Shown here: one piece after another, positions 45,241 through 53,724 of the stretch | Numbering within the stretch: position 1 is the stretch's first letter | Layout of the letters: each line of letters opens with the position of its first letter | Source of the DNA: Bacteroidota bacterium | Lineage (GTDB): Bacteria; Bacteroidota; Bacteroidia; Chitinophagales; UBA10324 | Assembly: GCA_014190575.1 (NCBI GenBank) | Contig: BJGQ01000006.1 | Coordinates: 30,698-94,697, forward strand | Direction of reading: 5' to 3' | DNA length: 64,000 nucleotides | Notes under the pieces: generated by a model | Seen by the model: the letters and a program-made list of their open reading frames with translations, nothing else | Told to the model about the DNA's origin: nothing | Database searches by the model: none | Program-made: the position numbers and the translations under genes

Positions 45241-45349
45241 TATTTCATGAATAGAAATTTAGAAATAAAATAAATGAAGTTTTAAATTTTAAAACTTAAA
45301 TAATAAATACACAGCATTTTTTCTTCTCATCAAATTCAAATAATTAACA

Positions 45350-45739
45350 ATGAAAAATTTATTCTACCTTTCAATCTGCATTTTATTTTTTGCTTCTTGC
45401 ACCAAGCAATCTGCGTTACATAAACTCATTCAGGAAGCTGATGTGGTGAAAGTTTATATCTCTTCAGGAGCAACAGTTCCGATGGTTCATTATGAAACCA
45501 ACGACATTGATAAAATAAAAATGTGGAAGAATTACATTGATGAAAATTCAAATGCGACAGGCGATTGCAGTTACGAAGGCAAATTAATTTTCAAAGTATA
45601 TGAAGATTCAACGCTCATGCAATTCAGTTTGCAAAACGGATGCGAACAGGTTTCATATAAATTGAATGATACTTTATTTGTAAAAAAACTTTCACCGGAG
45701 GGAATTCACTTTCTAAATAGTTTGAAGCAAGCGCAGTAA
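45350..45739 (+). CDS. Small lipoprotein, unknown function
   Basis: 129 aa. A type II signal peptide KNLFYLSICILFFASC places the acylated Cys at about residue 17. The mature domain is about 112 residues with two more cysteines (GDCSYEG and NGCEQ) that may pair. By eye it is a mostly beta fold: VVKVYIS, GKLIFKVYEDSTLMQFSL, VSYKLNDTLFVKKL. Not recognised. Isolated between proline dehydrogenase and the polysaccharide cluster. The ATG follows an AT-rich leader with no clear -7 element. Confidence 0.75.
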   Translation: MKNLFYLSICILFFASCTKQSALHKLIQEADVVKVYISSGATVPMVHYETNDIDKIKMWKNYIDENSNATGDCSYEGKLIFKVYEDSTLMQFSLQNGCEQVSYKLNDTLFVKKLSPEGIHFLNSLKQAQ

Positions 45740-45855
45740 CAAAAAACAAATTTTTGTTAGAGAAATAAAACTTCAAAATTCAAAAATCGCCTCCTCGATA
45801 TTCGATATTGTTATTGCAGAAATCATTCGGCTTTCTTACTTAAATCTATTTCCAT

Positions 45856-45863
45856 TAAGTTTG
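45856..45863 (+). promoter_or_regulatory. Promoter -7 element of the polysaccharide cluster, TAAGTTTG
   Basis: Exact TAnnTTTG match followed by CCGC, 29 bases before the aminotransferase ATG at 45893. Probable start of the polysaccharide operon. Confidence 0.55.
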
Positions 45864-45892
45864 CCGCTCCTTAAAAAAGCCAATTGTATTCA

Positions 45893-47023
45893 ATGAGAAA
45901 AATAGAAATGGTTGACCTGAAATCGCAGTATTTGAAAATAAAACCTGCTATTGATAAAGGCATACAGGAAGTTTTGGATAATGCAAATTTCATTGCGGGA
46001 AAACAGGTTCAGGAATTTGCTGATGAACTGGCAACTTATGCAAATGTGAAAAAAGTTGTTCCATGCGCAAATGGAACTGATGCCTTGCAGATTGCAATGA
46101 TGGCTTTGGATTTACAACCCGGCGATGAAGTTATTACTCCTTCGTTCACCTACTTCGCTACGGTTGAAGTTATTGCATTATTAAAATGTGTACCGGTGTT
46201 TGTTGATGTGAATCCGGAAACTTTCACCATTGATGCTCAGGAAATTGAGAAAGCAATTTCACCAAAAACAAAAGTGATTGTACCGGTTCATTTGTATGGC
46301 CAAGCTGCTAATATGGAACCCATTCTTGCACTCGCTGCAAAACACAACATTGCTGTTGTGGAAGACAATGCTCAGGCAATTGGTGGTGAATACACTTTCA
46401 GTAATGGGGAAACTTTTAAGAATGGTTCAATGTCATTGATATCCACTACTTCATTTTTTCCTTCAAAAAATTTAGGCTGTTATGGAGATGGCGGAGCAAT
46501 TTTTACCAACGACGAAGAGCTTGCTTTGAAATTAAAGATGATAGCCAATCACGGGCAGCGTATAAAATATTATCATGATTTAATCGGATGCAACAGTCGA
46601 TTAGATACTTTGCAGGCAGCAATTTTAAAAGTAAAATTGCAACACCTCGATGAGTATTGCGATGCACGCAGAACTGTCTCAGATTTTTATGATAAGGCAT
46701 TTGCCAATCATTCAAAAATAAAAACACCGTTTCGTGCTTCGTATGCAAAACATGTTTATCATCAGTACACCATAATTCTTTCAGATGATATAAATCGTCA
46801 GGCGATGATAGATTTCCTTCAGCAAAAAGGGATTCCAAGTATGCTTTATTACCCATTGGCGTGTCACAAACAAAAAGCATTTGAAAAAGGCGCTCGCATA
46901 GTTGGCGACTTAAAAAACACCAATTGGCTTTCTCCACGCGTAATTTCTCTTCCCATTCATACAGAAATGGATGAAGAACAATTGACTTATATAACATCAT
47001 CAGTTTTAGAATTTCTTAAATAA
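45893..47023 (+). CDS. DegT/DnrJ/EryC1/StrS family sugar aminotransferase
   Basis: 376 aa from the ATG at 45893; the ORF also has an upstream TTG (45884), not needed. PLP fold type I: VVPCANGTDALQIAMMAL, GDEVITPSFTYFATVEVIALL, PVHLYGQAAN, VVEDNAQAIGGEY, and the PLP Lys in TSFFPSKNLGCYGDGGAIFT. It transfers an amino group to a keto-sugar nucleotide. RmlB downstream makes a suitable 4-keto sugar, though other keto sugars are possible. 7 bases before ugd. Confidence 0.9.
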   Translation: MRKIEMVDLKSQYLKIKPAIDKGIQEVLDNANFIAGKQVQEFADELATYANVKKVVPCANGTDALQIAMMALDLQPGDEVITPSFTYFATVEVIALLKCVPVFVDVNPETFTIDAQEIEKAISPKTKVIVPVHLYGQAANMEPILALAAKHNIAVVEDNAQAIGGEYTFSNGETFKNGSMSLISTTSFFPSKNLGCYGDGGAIFTNDEELALKLKMIANHGQRIKYYHDLIGCNSRLDTLQAAILKVKLQHLDEYCDARRTVSDFYDKAFANHSKIKTPFRASYAKHVYHQYTIILSDDINRQAMIDFLQQKGIPSMLYYPLACHKQKAFEKGARIVGDLKNTNWLSPRVISLPIHTEMDEEQLTYITSSVLEFLK

Positions 47024-47029
47024 GTAATT

Positions 47030-48349
47030 ATGAATATTGCAGTAATTGGAACTGGATATGTAGGTTTAGTAACAGGAACTTGTTTTGCCGAAACCGGAAA
47101 CAATGTAATCTGTGTTGACATTAATGAAGAAAAAGTAAAAATGCTTCGGAATGGTAAGCTTCCGATTTTTGAACCCGACCTTGATGTTTTATTTGCTCGA
47201 AATGTGGAGCATGGCCGTTTGAAGTTTACAACCAATCTTACTGAAGCAATTAAAGATGCAAAGATTTTATTTCTTGCATTACCAACTCCTCCCGGTGAAG
47301 ATGGAAGTGCTGACTTGTCCTATATTTTGGGAGTGGCTGAACAGTTAGGAAAAATAATTACTGATTACAAAGTGATTATTGATAAGAGTACTGTGCCTGT
47401 TGGAACTGCTGAAAAAGTTCGTGCGGCAATTGCTAAAAATGCTAAAGTTGAATTTGATGTAGTCTCAAATCCTGAATTTTTACGAGAAGGAATTGCAGTG
47501 GAAGATTTTATGAAACCGGATAGAGTAGTTGTTGGAACAAACAGCGAGAAAGCAAAAAAAATAATGGAGCAATTATATGATCCATTTGTTCGGCAGGGTA
47601 ATCCTGTAATATTTATGGATGAACGCAGCGCTGAGATGACCAAGTATGCAGCTAATGCATATCTCGCAACAAGAATTTCGTTCATGAATGAAATTGCAAA
47701 CCTGTGCGAAAAAGTTGGTGCTAATGTAGATTGGGTACGAAAAGGAATAGGTAGTGATAACCGCATTGGGAAAAGATTTTTATTTCCTGGTATTGGTTAT
47801 GGCGGAAGTTGTTTCCCGAAAGATGTGCAGGCGCTACATAAAACTGCGCACATTAACAATTATGATTTCAAAATTCTAGATGCGGTGATGGAAGTGAATG
47901 ACCTTCAGAAGCATGTATTAGTTGAAAAAATCAGAAATTATTTTGGTGGAAACCTGAAAGGAAAAAGAATTGCGTTGTGGGGAATTGCATTCAAACCAAA
48001 TACCGATGACATTCGTGAAGCACCATCGTTATACATTATCGAAGATTTACTGAAAGAAGGATGCAGTGTAATTGCTTATGATTCGGAAGCCATAGAAAAT
48101 GCAAAAAAAATTTTCGGAACAACCGTGGAATTTGCTGATGATATGTATAATATGTTACAAGGTGCTGATGCATTAGCAATACTCACAGAGTGGGCTGAAT
48201 TCAGAACACCGGATTTTGAAAAGATGGCTTCGAAATTAAATAGTAAAGTGATTTTTGATGGTCGAAATCTTTATGGGTTAGAACAACTTCGTGAAGCTGG
48301 ATTTTATTATAACAGCATTGGAAGAGAATCAATAGGCAGTAATCAGTAG
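47030..48349 (+). CDS. ugd: UDP-glucose 6-dehydrogenase
   Basis: 439 aa. Oxidises UDP-glucose to UDP-glucuronate with NAD. Rossmann GTGYVGLVTGTCFAETG; STVPVGTAE; SNPEFLREGIAVEDFM; catalytic Cys in GIGYGGSCFPKDVQAL; C-terminal nucleotide domain LWGIAFKPNTDDIREAPSL. UXS downstream would use the product. The last residues (IGSNQ) and stop lie in a heptamer repeat that continues past the gene. Confidence 0.95.
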   Translation: MNIAVIGTGYVGLVTGTCFAETGNNVICVDINEEKVKMLRNGKLPIFEPDLDVLFARNVEHGRLKFTTNLTEAIKDAKILFLALPTPPGEDGSADLSYILGVAEQLGKIITDYKVIIDKSTVPVGTAEKVRAAIAKNAKVEFDVVSNPEFLREGIAVEDFMKPDRVVVGTNSEKAKKIMEQLYDPFVRQGNPVIFMDERSAEMTKYAANAYLATRISFMNEIANLCEKVGANVDWVRKGIGSDNRIGKRFLFPGIGYGGSCFPKDVQALHKTAHINNYDFKILDAVMEVNDLQKHVLVEKIRNYFGGNLKGKRIALWGIAFKPNTDDIREAPSLYIIEDLLKEGCSVIAYDSEAIENAKKIFGTTVEFADDMYNMLQGADALAILTEWAEFRTPDFEKMASKLNSKVIFDGRNLYGLEQLREAGFYYNSIGRESIGSNQ

Positions 48350-48375
48350 GCAGTTTACAGTAGGCGGTTAGTAGT
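48334..48375. repeat. Heptamer repeat overlapping the ugd stop
   Basis: Six 7-base units: AGGCAGT, AATCAGT, AGGCAGT, TTACAGT, AGGCGGT, TAGTAGT. The first two encode the ugd C-terminus and the third holds its TAG stop (48347-48349). Related to 36395-36450 and 39262-39296. Confidence 0.7.
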
Positions 48376-48422
48376 TGTTTCTTCATATTAACAATTCATT
48401 TTTCACTTTTTATTTTTAATAA

Positions 48423-49214
48423 ATGTCACTCGAGCATCATGGCAAGCCGGAAATTATGTTTCAACAACAGTTGGACAATGCACGGCAATATGTTGTTCCG
48501 TTTATTCAGCAAGTAAAAAGTGAAATCAAAAATTTAAAAGTATTGGAAGTAGGTGCGGGTGAAGGCGGTGTGCTCTGTGCAGTTGCAGAACTTGGTGCTG
48601 ATTGTGTGGGATTAGAATTAGCCGAATGGAGAGTGGAACGCGGGAAAGGATATGCAAAAGATTTTATTGGCCAGTACAAATTGAATTTAAGAGTCGGAAA
48701 TTTTTATGACGAGCAGATTCAAAAAGAATTCACCTCGCAATTTGATGTCATCATTTTAAAAGATGTGATTGAACACTTGCCCGAACAGGAAAAGGTGATG
48801 AAAATTTTAAAACAGTTTTTGAAAAAAGACGGGATTATTTTTTTCGGATTTCCTCCTTGGTGCATGCCGTTTGGGGGCCATCAGCAAATTGCAATTGGCA
48901 AATTGGGAAAGATGCCTTACTACCACATTCTTCCCCGAAGCATTTACAATTTTGTTTTGAAAAATATTTTTCGGCAGAGTTCAGGAACCATTACCGCATT
49001 GTTGGAAGTGCACGATACAAAAATTTCAATCAATCGGTTTGAGCGCTGCGTGAAAGCAGCAGGAATGAAAATAATAAAGAGAGAACTGTTTTTGATTAAT
49101 CCAATTTACAAATACAAATTCGGATTAATGCCACGCAAACAAATTCCTTTTTTAAAATCGATTCCATTCATCAGAGATTTTTTTACCACTTGCTGCTATT
49201 ATATAGTTAGATAA
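48423..49214 (+). CDS. Class I SAM-dependent methyltransferase
   Basis: 263 aa. SAM motif I VLEVGAGEGGVLCAVAELGADCVGLELAEWRVE, motif II FDVIILKDVIEHLPEQEKVM, then ILKQFLKKDGIIFFGFPPWCMPFGGHQQ. The C-terminal half (LPRSIYNFVLKNIF, SINRFERCVKAAGMKII) is specific to polysaccharide-locus methyltransferases. Probably methylates a sugar or lipid-linked glycan. It is set off from ugd by the heptamer repeat, so it may have its own control. Confidence 0.82.
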   Translation: MSLEHHGKPEIMFQQQLDNARQYVVPFIQQVKSEIKNLKVLEVGAGEGGVLCAVAELGADCVGLELAEWRVERGKGYAKDFIGQYKLNLRVGNFYDEQIQKEFTSQFDVIILKDVIEHLPEQEKVMKILKQFLKKDGIIFFGFPPWCMPFGGHQQIAIGKLGKMPYYHILPRSIYNFVLKNIFRQSSGTITALLEVHDTKISINRFERCVKAAGMKIIKRELFLINPIYKYKFGLMPRKQIPFLKSIPFIRDFFTTCCYYIVR

Positions 49215-49300
49215 GTTTCATCTTCAATCATTTCTTATTTTCTTTGCGACCCTAAACAAAAAGTCCAATTCTCTTTTTTGAGAATGAAGGAATAAAATTA

Positions 49301-50239
49301 ATGAGCAAACGAATATTAATTACAGGCGCAGCAGGCTTCATTGGGTCGCATTTGTGCGATCGTTTTGTGAACGAAGATTTTGAAGTGGTGGGAATGGATA
49401 ACCTGATTACCGGCGACCTGAAAAACATTGAACACCTTTTCCCGAAAAAGAATTTTGTTTTCTATCATCACGATGTATCGAAGTTTGTACATGTGCCTGA
49501 TAAGCTTGATTATATTTTACACTTCGCTTCTCCTGCAAGCCCCATAGATTATTTAAAGTGGCCCATTCAAACTTTAAAAGTTGGATCGCTCGGCACACAT
49601 AATTTGTTGGGTTTAGCAAGAGTGAAAAATGCAAGAATATTAGTTGCTTCTACATCTGAAGTTTATGGCGACCCATTAGTGCATCCACAAACTGAGGAGT
49701 ATTGGGGAAATGTAAATCCGGTTGGTCCGCGTGGAGTTTATGATGAAGCGAAACGGTTTCAGGAGAGCATAACGATGGCATATCATACTTATCACGGATT
49801 GGAAACACGCATCATCCGCATCTTCAATACTTATGGTCCGCGCATGCGATTGAATGATGGTCGCGTACTACCAAATTTTTTCTATCAGGCATTGTCAGGA
49901 AAAGATTTAACGATTTACGGCGATGGAAGTCAGACCCGTTCGTTTTGTTATGTAACCGATTTAGTGGAGGGAATTTATCGTTTGCTCTTCAGCGATTATG
50001 CGCAACCGGTGAACATGGGTAACCCCGATGAAATCACTATCTCACAATTTGCGGAAGAAATAATTAGGCTGACTGCAACAACACAAAAAGTTATTTACGA
50101 ACCGTTGCCGAAAGATGATCCGAAGCAACGGCAACCAGATATTACAAAAGCAAAATCGTTGTTAGGTTGGGAACCGAAAGTGCAGCGCGCCGAAGGATTA
50201 AAAATTACTTACGACTACTTTAAAAAAATAATGAAATGA
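49301..50239 (+). CDS. UDP-glucuronate decarboxylase (UDP-xylose synthase)
   Basis: 312 aa extended [98 protein letters not shown] (catalytic YxxxK as YDEAK) and [25 protein letters not shown] are hallmarks of UXS. Makes UDP-xylose from UDP-GlcA supplied by Ugd. Overlaps the next gene by 4 bases. Confidence 0.93.
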   Translation: MSKRILITGAAGFIGSHLCDRFVNEDFEVVGMDNLITGDLKNIEHLFPKKNFVFYHHDVSKFVHVPDKLDYILHFASPASPIDYLKWPIQTLKVGSLGTHNLLGLARVKNARILVASTSEVYGDPLVHPQTEEYWGNVNPVGPRGVYDEAKRFQESITMAYHTYHGLETRIIRIFNTYGPRMRLNDGRVLPNFFYQALSGKDLTIYGDGSQTRSFCYVTDLVEGIYRLLFSDYAQPVNMGNPDEITISQFAEEIIRLTATTQKVIYEPLPKDDPKQRQPDITKAKSLLGWEPKVQRAEGLKITYDYFKKIMK

Positions 50240-51531
50240 GTTTGTACGATCAGTTGATAAGCAAGCAAGAGAAACTCGCCGTAATTGGATTAGGATATGT
50301 TGGGCTACCAATTGCACTGGAGTTCGCCCGAAAAATTTCGGTGATTGGTTTCGACATCAATGCAAAGCGTGTTGAGATGATGAAGCAGGGAATTGATCCG
50401 AGCAACGAGTTGGAAAAATCTGCTTTCGATGGTTGCGATATTCAGTTCACTGCAAACATGGAAGATTTAAAGCAGGCGAAATTTTTCATCATCGCTGTTC
50501 CAACTCCGGTTGATCAACACAATGTTCCTGATTTGAAACCGGTGTTATCTGCGTCTGAAGCAATCGGAAAAGTTTTAAAGAAAGGAGATTATGTGGTGTT
50601 CGAATCAACAGTGTATCCTGGTTGTACAGAAGATGATTGCAATCCTGTGCTCGAAAAAATTTCAGGGTTAAAAAATATTACTGATTTCAAATTAGGTTAC
50701 TCACCTGAGCGGATTAATCCCGGAGATAAAGAACACACACTTTCAAAAATTATAAAAGTGGTTTCGGGTTGCGATGCTGAATCGTTGGATGTGATTGCAA
50801 AAACTTACGAGATAGTAGTGAAAGCCGGAGTGCATCGTGCTGCATCAATCAAAGTTGCAGAGGCAGCAAAAATTATTGAGAACACACAGCGCGATGTAAA
50901 CATTGCATTGATGAATGAACTCTCACGCATCTTCGACAAAATCGGAATCAATACTTACGATGTACTCGAAGCTGCTAGTACTAAATGGAATTTCCTGAAA
51001 TTTTTTCCGGGATTAGTAGGCGGACATTGCATTGGCGTTGATCCGTACTATCTCACTTATAAAGCGAACGCGCTTGGTTATGATCCTGAAGTAATTTTAT
51101 CTGGTCGCAGAATCAACGACGATATGGGTCCTTATGTGGCTCGCCGCACAGTTCAGAAACTGACGAAGGCACACAAAGATGTTAGCGCATCGCATGTGCT
51201 GATTATGGGTGCAACCTTTAAAGAAAATGTGAGCGACATACGCAATTCAAAAGTTGCCGACATCGTTAACGAGTTGAAAAACTATAGTGTAACAGTTGAG
51301 GTGGTTGACCCGCATGCCGACAGTGATGAACTGCAACACGAATATGGTTTTGGATTGGTGCCGAAACCAACTGGAATGTACGACGCAATAATTGTTGCAG
51401 TAAATCACAAGGAATATTTAACACTTGATGAAAATTATTTTAAAACCATTATGAATGGTGGTGGAATAATTGTGGATGTGAAAGGAATTTTCAGAAATAA
51501 AATAAAAACTTTTACCTACTGGGGATTATAA
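50236..51531 (+). CDS. Nucleotide-sugar dehydrogenase, TviB/WbpA-like (UDP-HexNAc 6-dehydrogenase)
   Basis: 431 aa. Same fold as Ugd but a different subgroup: [84 protein letters not shown], catalytic Cys in [33 protein letters not shown]. This pattern is that of Vi-antigen TviB and WbpA, which oxidise UDP-GlcNAc to UDP-GlcNAcA. The TviC-like epimerase two genes later supports it. Ends on the first base of rfbB's start codon (overlap of 1). Confidence 0.9.
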   Translation: MSLYDQLISKQEKLAVIGLGYVGLPIALEFARKISVIGFDINAKRVEMMKQGIDPSNELEKSAFDGCDIQFTANMEDLKQAKFFIIAVPTPVDQHNVPDLKPVLSASEAIGKVLKKGDYVVFESTVYPGCTEDDCNPVLEKISGLKNITDFKLGYSPERINPGDKEHTLSKIIKVVSGCDAESLDVIAKTYEIVVKAGVHRAASIKVAEAAKIIENTQRDVNIALMNELSRIFDKIGINTYDVLEAASTKWNFLKFFPGLVGGHCIGVDPYYLTYKANALGYDPEVILSGRRINDDMGPYVARRTVQKLTKAHKDVSASHVLIMGATFKENVSDIRNSKVADIVNELKNYSVTVEVVDPHADSDELQHEYGFGLVPKPTGMYDAIIVAVNHKEYLTLDENYFKTIMNGGGIIVDVKGIFRNKIKTFTYWGL

Positions 51532-52586
51532 TGGCAACAAGAAAAATATTAATCACAGGCGGAGCAGGATTCATTGGATCGCATGTAGTGCGCCGAATGG
51601 TGAATCACTATCCCGACTATCACATTTACAATCTCGATAATCTCACTTACGCAGGCAATCTCGAAAACCTTCGTGATGTGGAATCGAAACCGAATTACAC
51701 TTTTATCAAAGCGGATATAGTTGACGGAGAAAAAATGCAATCGCTTTTTCAGGAACATAATTTTGATGGAGTGATACACCTTGCCGCCGAAAGTCATGTG
51801 GACAGAAGCATCAGCAATCCGATGGAATTTATCATGACCAATATTGTCGGAACTGTTTCATTACTCAACGCTGCGAAAGCAAACTGGAAAAATTTAGAGG
51901 GTAAACTTTTCTATCATGTGAGCACTGATGAAGTGTACGGTTCATTGGGAGAAGAAGGATTTTTTACAGAAGAAACCAAGTACGATCCGCATTCACCATA
52001 TTCAGCATCGAAAGCAAGTTCCGATCATTTGGTGCGCGCATATCATGATACTTATGGTTTGCCAGTAAAAATTTCAAACTGTTCCAATAATTATGGCGCA
52101 AATCATTTTCCTGAAAAATTAATTCCTCTTGCCATTCACAATATCAAGAACAGCAAACCAATTCCGGTTTATGGCAAGGGCGAAAATGTGCGCGATTGGT
52201 TGTATGTTGAAGATCATGCATCAGCCATTGATTTAATTTTTCACAAAGGAAAAGTTGGCGACACCTACAACATTGGCGGATTCAACGAATGGAAAAACAT
52301 TGACCTCATTCAGCTGCTTTGCAAAATCATGGATAAGAAATTAGGAAGAGCAGAAGGCACTTCAACAAAACTGATTACTTATGTAAAGGACAGAGCCGGT
52401 CACGATTTGCGCTATGCGATTGATGCAACTAAACTGAATAAAGAATTGGGATGGAAGCCTTCATTGCAATTTGAAGAAGGATTGGAAAAAACTGTTGACT
52501 GGTATTTATCAAATGAAGAATGGTTGCAACATGTAACAAGCGGTGATTATCAGAAATATTACGAAGGTCAATACACAAAGAGATAA
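51531..52586 (+). CDS. rfbB: dTDP-glucose 4,6-dehydratase
   Basis: 351 aa SDR. GGAGFIGSHVVRRMVNHYPDYHIYNLDNLTYAGNLENL, HLAAESHVDRSI, STDEVYGSLGEEGFFTEET (catalytic Asp-Glu), YDPHSPYSASKASSDHLVRAYHDTYGLP, VYGKGENVRDWLYVEDH. Makes dTDP-4-keto-6-deoxyglucose for rhamnose or amino-sugar synthesis. rfbC and rfbD are further down in the cluster; rfbA is not in the window. Confidence 0.96.
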   Translation: MATRKILITGGAGFIGSHVVRRMVNHYPDYHIYNLDNLTYAGNLENLRDVESKPNYTFIKADIVDGEKMQSLFQEHNFDGVIHLAAESHVDRSISNPMEFIMTNIVGTVSLLNAAKANWKNLEGKLFYHVSTDEVYGSLGEEGFFTEETKYDPHSPYSASKASSDHLVRAYHDTYGLPVKISNCSNNYGANHFPEKLIPLAIHNIKNSKPIPVYGKGENVRDWLYVEDHASAIDLIFHKGKVGDTYNIGGFNEWKNIDLIQLLCKIMDKKLGRAEGTSTKLITYVKDRAGHDLRYAIDATKLNKELGWKPSLQFEEGLEKTVDWYLSNEEWLQHVTSGDYQKYYEGQYTKR

Positions 52587-52639
52587 TTTGAAAATTTGAA
52601 GATTAAATACAGACGATTATAAATTTTATAAAAGAAAAA

Positions 52640-53611
52640 ATGTACGACCAGCCATATCATCTTGGAGATTTATCAAATCAAAAAATATTAATTACAGGAG
52701 GTGCTGGATTCATCGGCTCACACTTGACAGAATATCTTTTAAAGTATGGAGCAATTGTTAGAGTGATTGATAATTTTATTACAGGACGAAGAGAAAATAT
52801 CGATCTCTTCAAAAACAATCCACGCTTCGAATTTATTGAAGGTGATATATGCAACAAAGCAGATTGCGATCGCGCGTGCGATGGAATGAATTCATTGTTA
52901 CATCAGGCTGCACTAGGTTCAGTTCCACGATCCATTAAAGATCCTGTTGCAACGAACCGAATTAATGTGGATGGATTTTTAACCATGATGATAGCGGCGC
53001 GTGATGCCGGAATTCAACGGGTGGTTTATGCATCCTCATCTTCAGTCTATGGCGATCATCCCGGATTACCTAAGGTGGAAGATAAAATCGGAAAGCAACT
53101 ATCGCCTTATGCGGTTTCGAAATACACCAACGAATTGTATGCGCATGTTTTCGGTTTAAATTACGGAATGAAAATTATCGGGCTTCGGTACTTCAATATT
53201 TTCGGTCCGCGGCAAGACCCGAACGGACAATATGCCGCAGTGATTCCGAAGTGGATTGACATGCTGAAAAAAAATGAGCGACCCGTTATCAATGGCGACG
53301 GAAGCAACACCCGTGATTTCACTTTCGTGGAAAATGCAGTGCAGGCAAACATCAAAGCCATGACCACCGAAAATAAAAATGCATTCGGACAGATTTATAA
53401 CATTGCCTGCGGCTATCAGTTTTCGCTGATGGATTTATTCAACTCACTAAAAGAAATTATCGGCGCAAACACCGAACCTGTATTTGGTCCTAAGCGCGAA
53501 GGAGATATTCCGCAATCGCTTGCTGATGTGAACAAGGCAAAAAAATTATTCGGCTACAATCCAGAGTTTGCTTTCAAGGATGGATTGAAGATTACAGTTG
53601 AAGATTTTTAG
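52640..53611 (+). CDS. NAD-dependent sugar epimerase, TviC/WbpP-like
   Basis: 323 aa extended [80 protein letters not shown], catalytic SPYAVSKYTNELYA, GLRYFNIFGPRQDPNGQYAAVIPKWI. These match the UDP-GlcNAc(A) 4-epimerases WbpP and TviC. With the TviB-like dehydrogenase it would give UDP-GalNAcA. The order of action is inferred. The gene ends 113 bases before the export gene, which has its own -7 element. Confidence 0.88.
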   Translation: MYDQPYHLGDLSNQKILITGGAGFIGSHLTEYLLKYGAIVRVIDNFITGRRENIDLFKNNPRFEFIEGDICNKADCDRACDGMNSLLHQAALGSVPRSIKDPVATNRINVDGFLTMMIAARDAGIQRVVYASSSSVYGDHPGLPKVEDKIGKQLSPYAVSKYTNELYAHVFGLNYGMKIIGLRYFNIFGPRQDPNGQYAAVIPKWIDMLKKNERPVINGDGSNTRDFTFVENAVQANIKAMTTENKNAFGQIYNIACGYQFSLMDLFNSLKEIIGANTEPVFGPKREGDIPQSLADVNKAKKLFGYNPEFAFKDGLKITVEDF

Positions 53612-53693
53612 GGATTCCAGCATAATGTTTTTTACAAGCTAAGTCTATTGACAGCCATGCCTAAACTTTATTAGTTATTGAGTTTTAGAAGTT

Positions 53694-53701
53694 TATTTTT
53701 G
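53694..53701 (+). promoter_or_regulatory. Promoter -7 element, TATTTTTG
   Basis: Exact TAnnTTTG match, 23 bases before the ATG of the Wza-like gene. Suggests a second transcription unit in the cluster for export and regulation. Confidence 0.5.
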
Positions 53702-53724
53702 CCCCCACTTTTTCAAACACCAAT

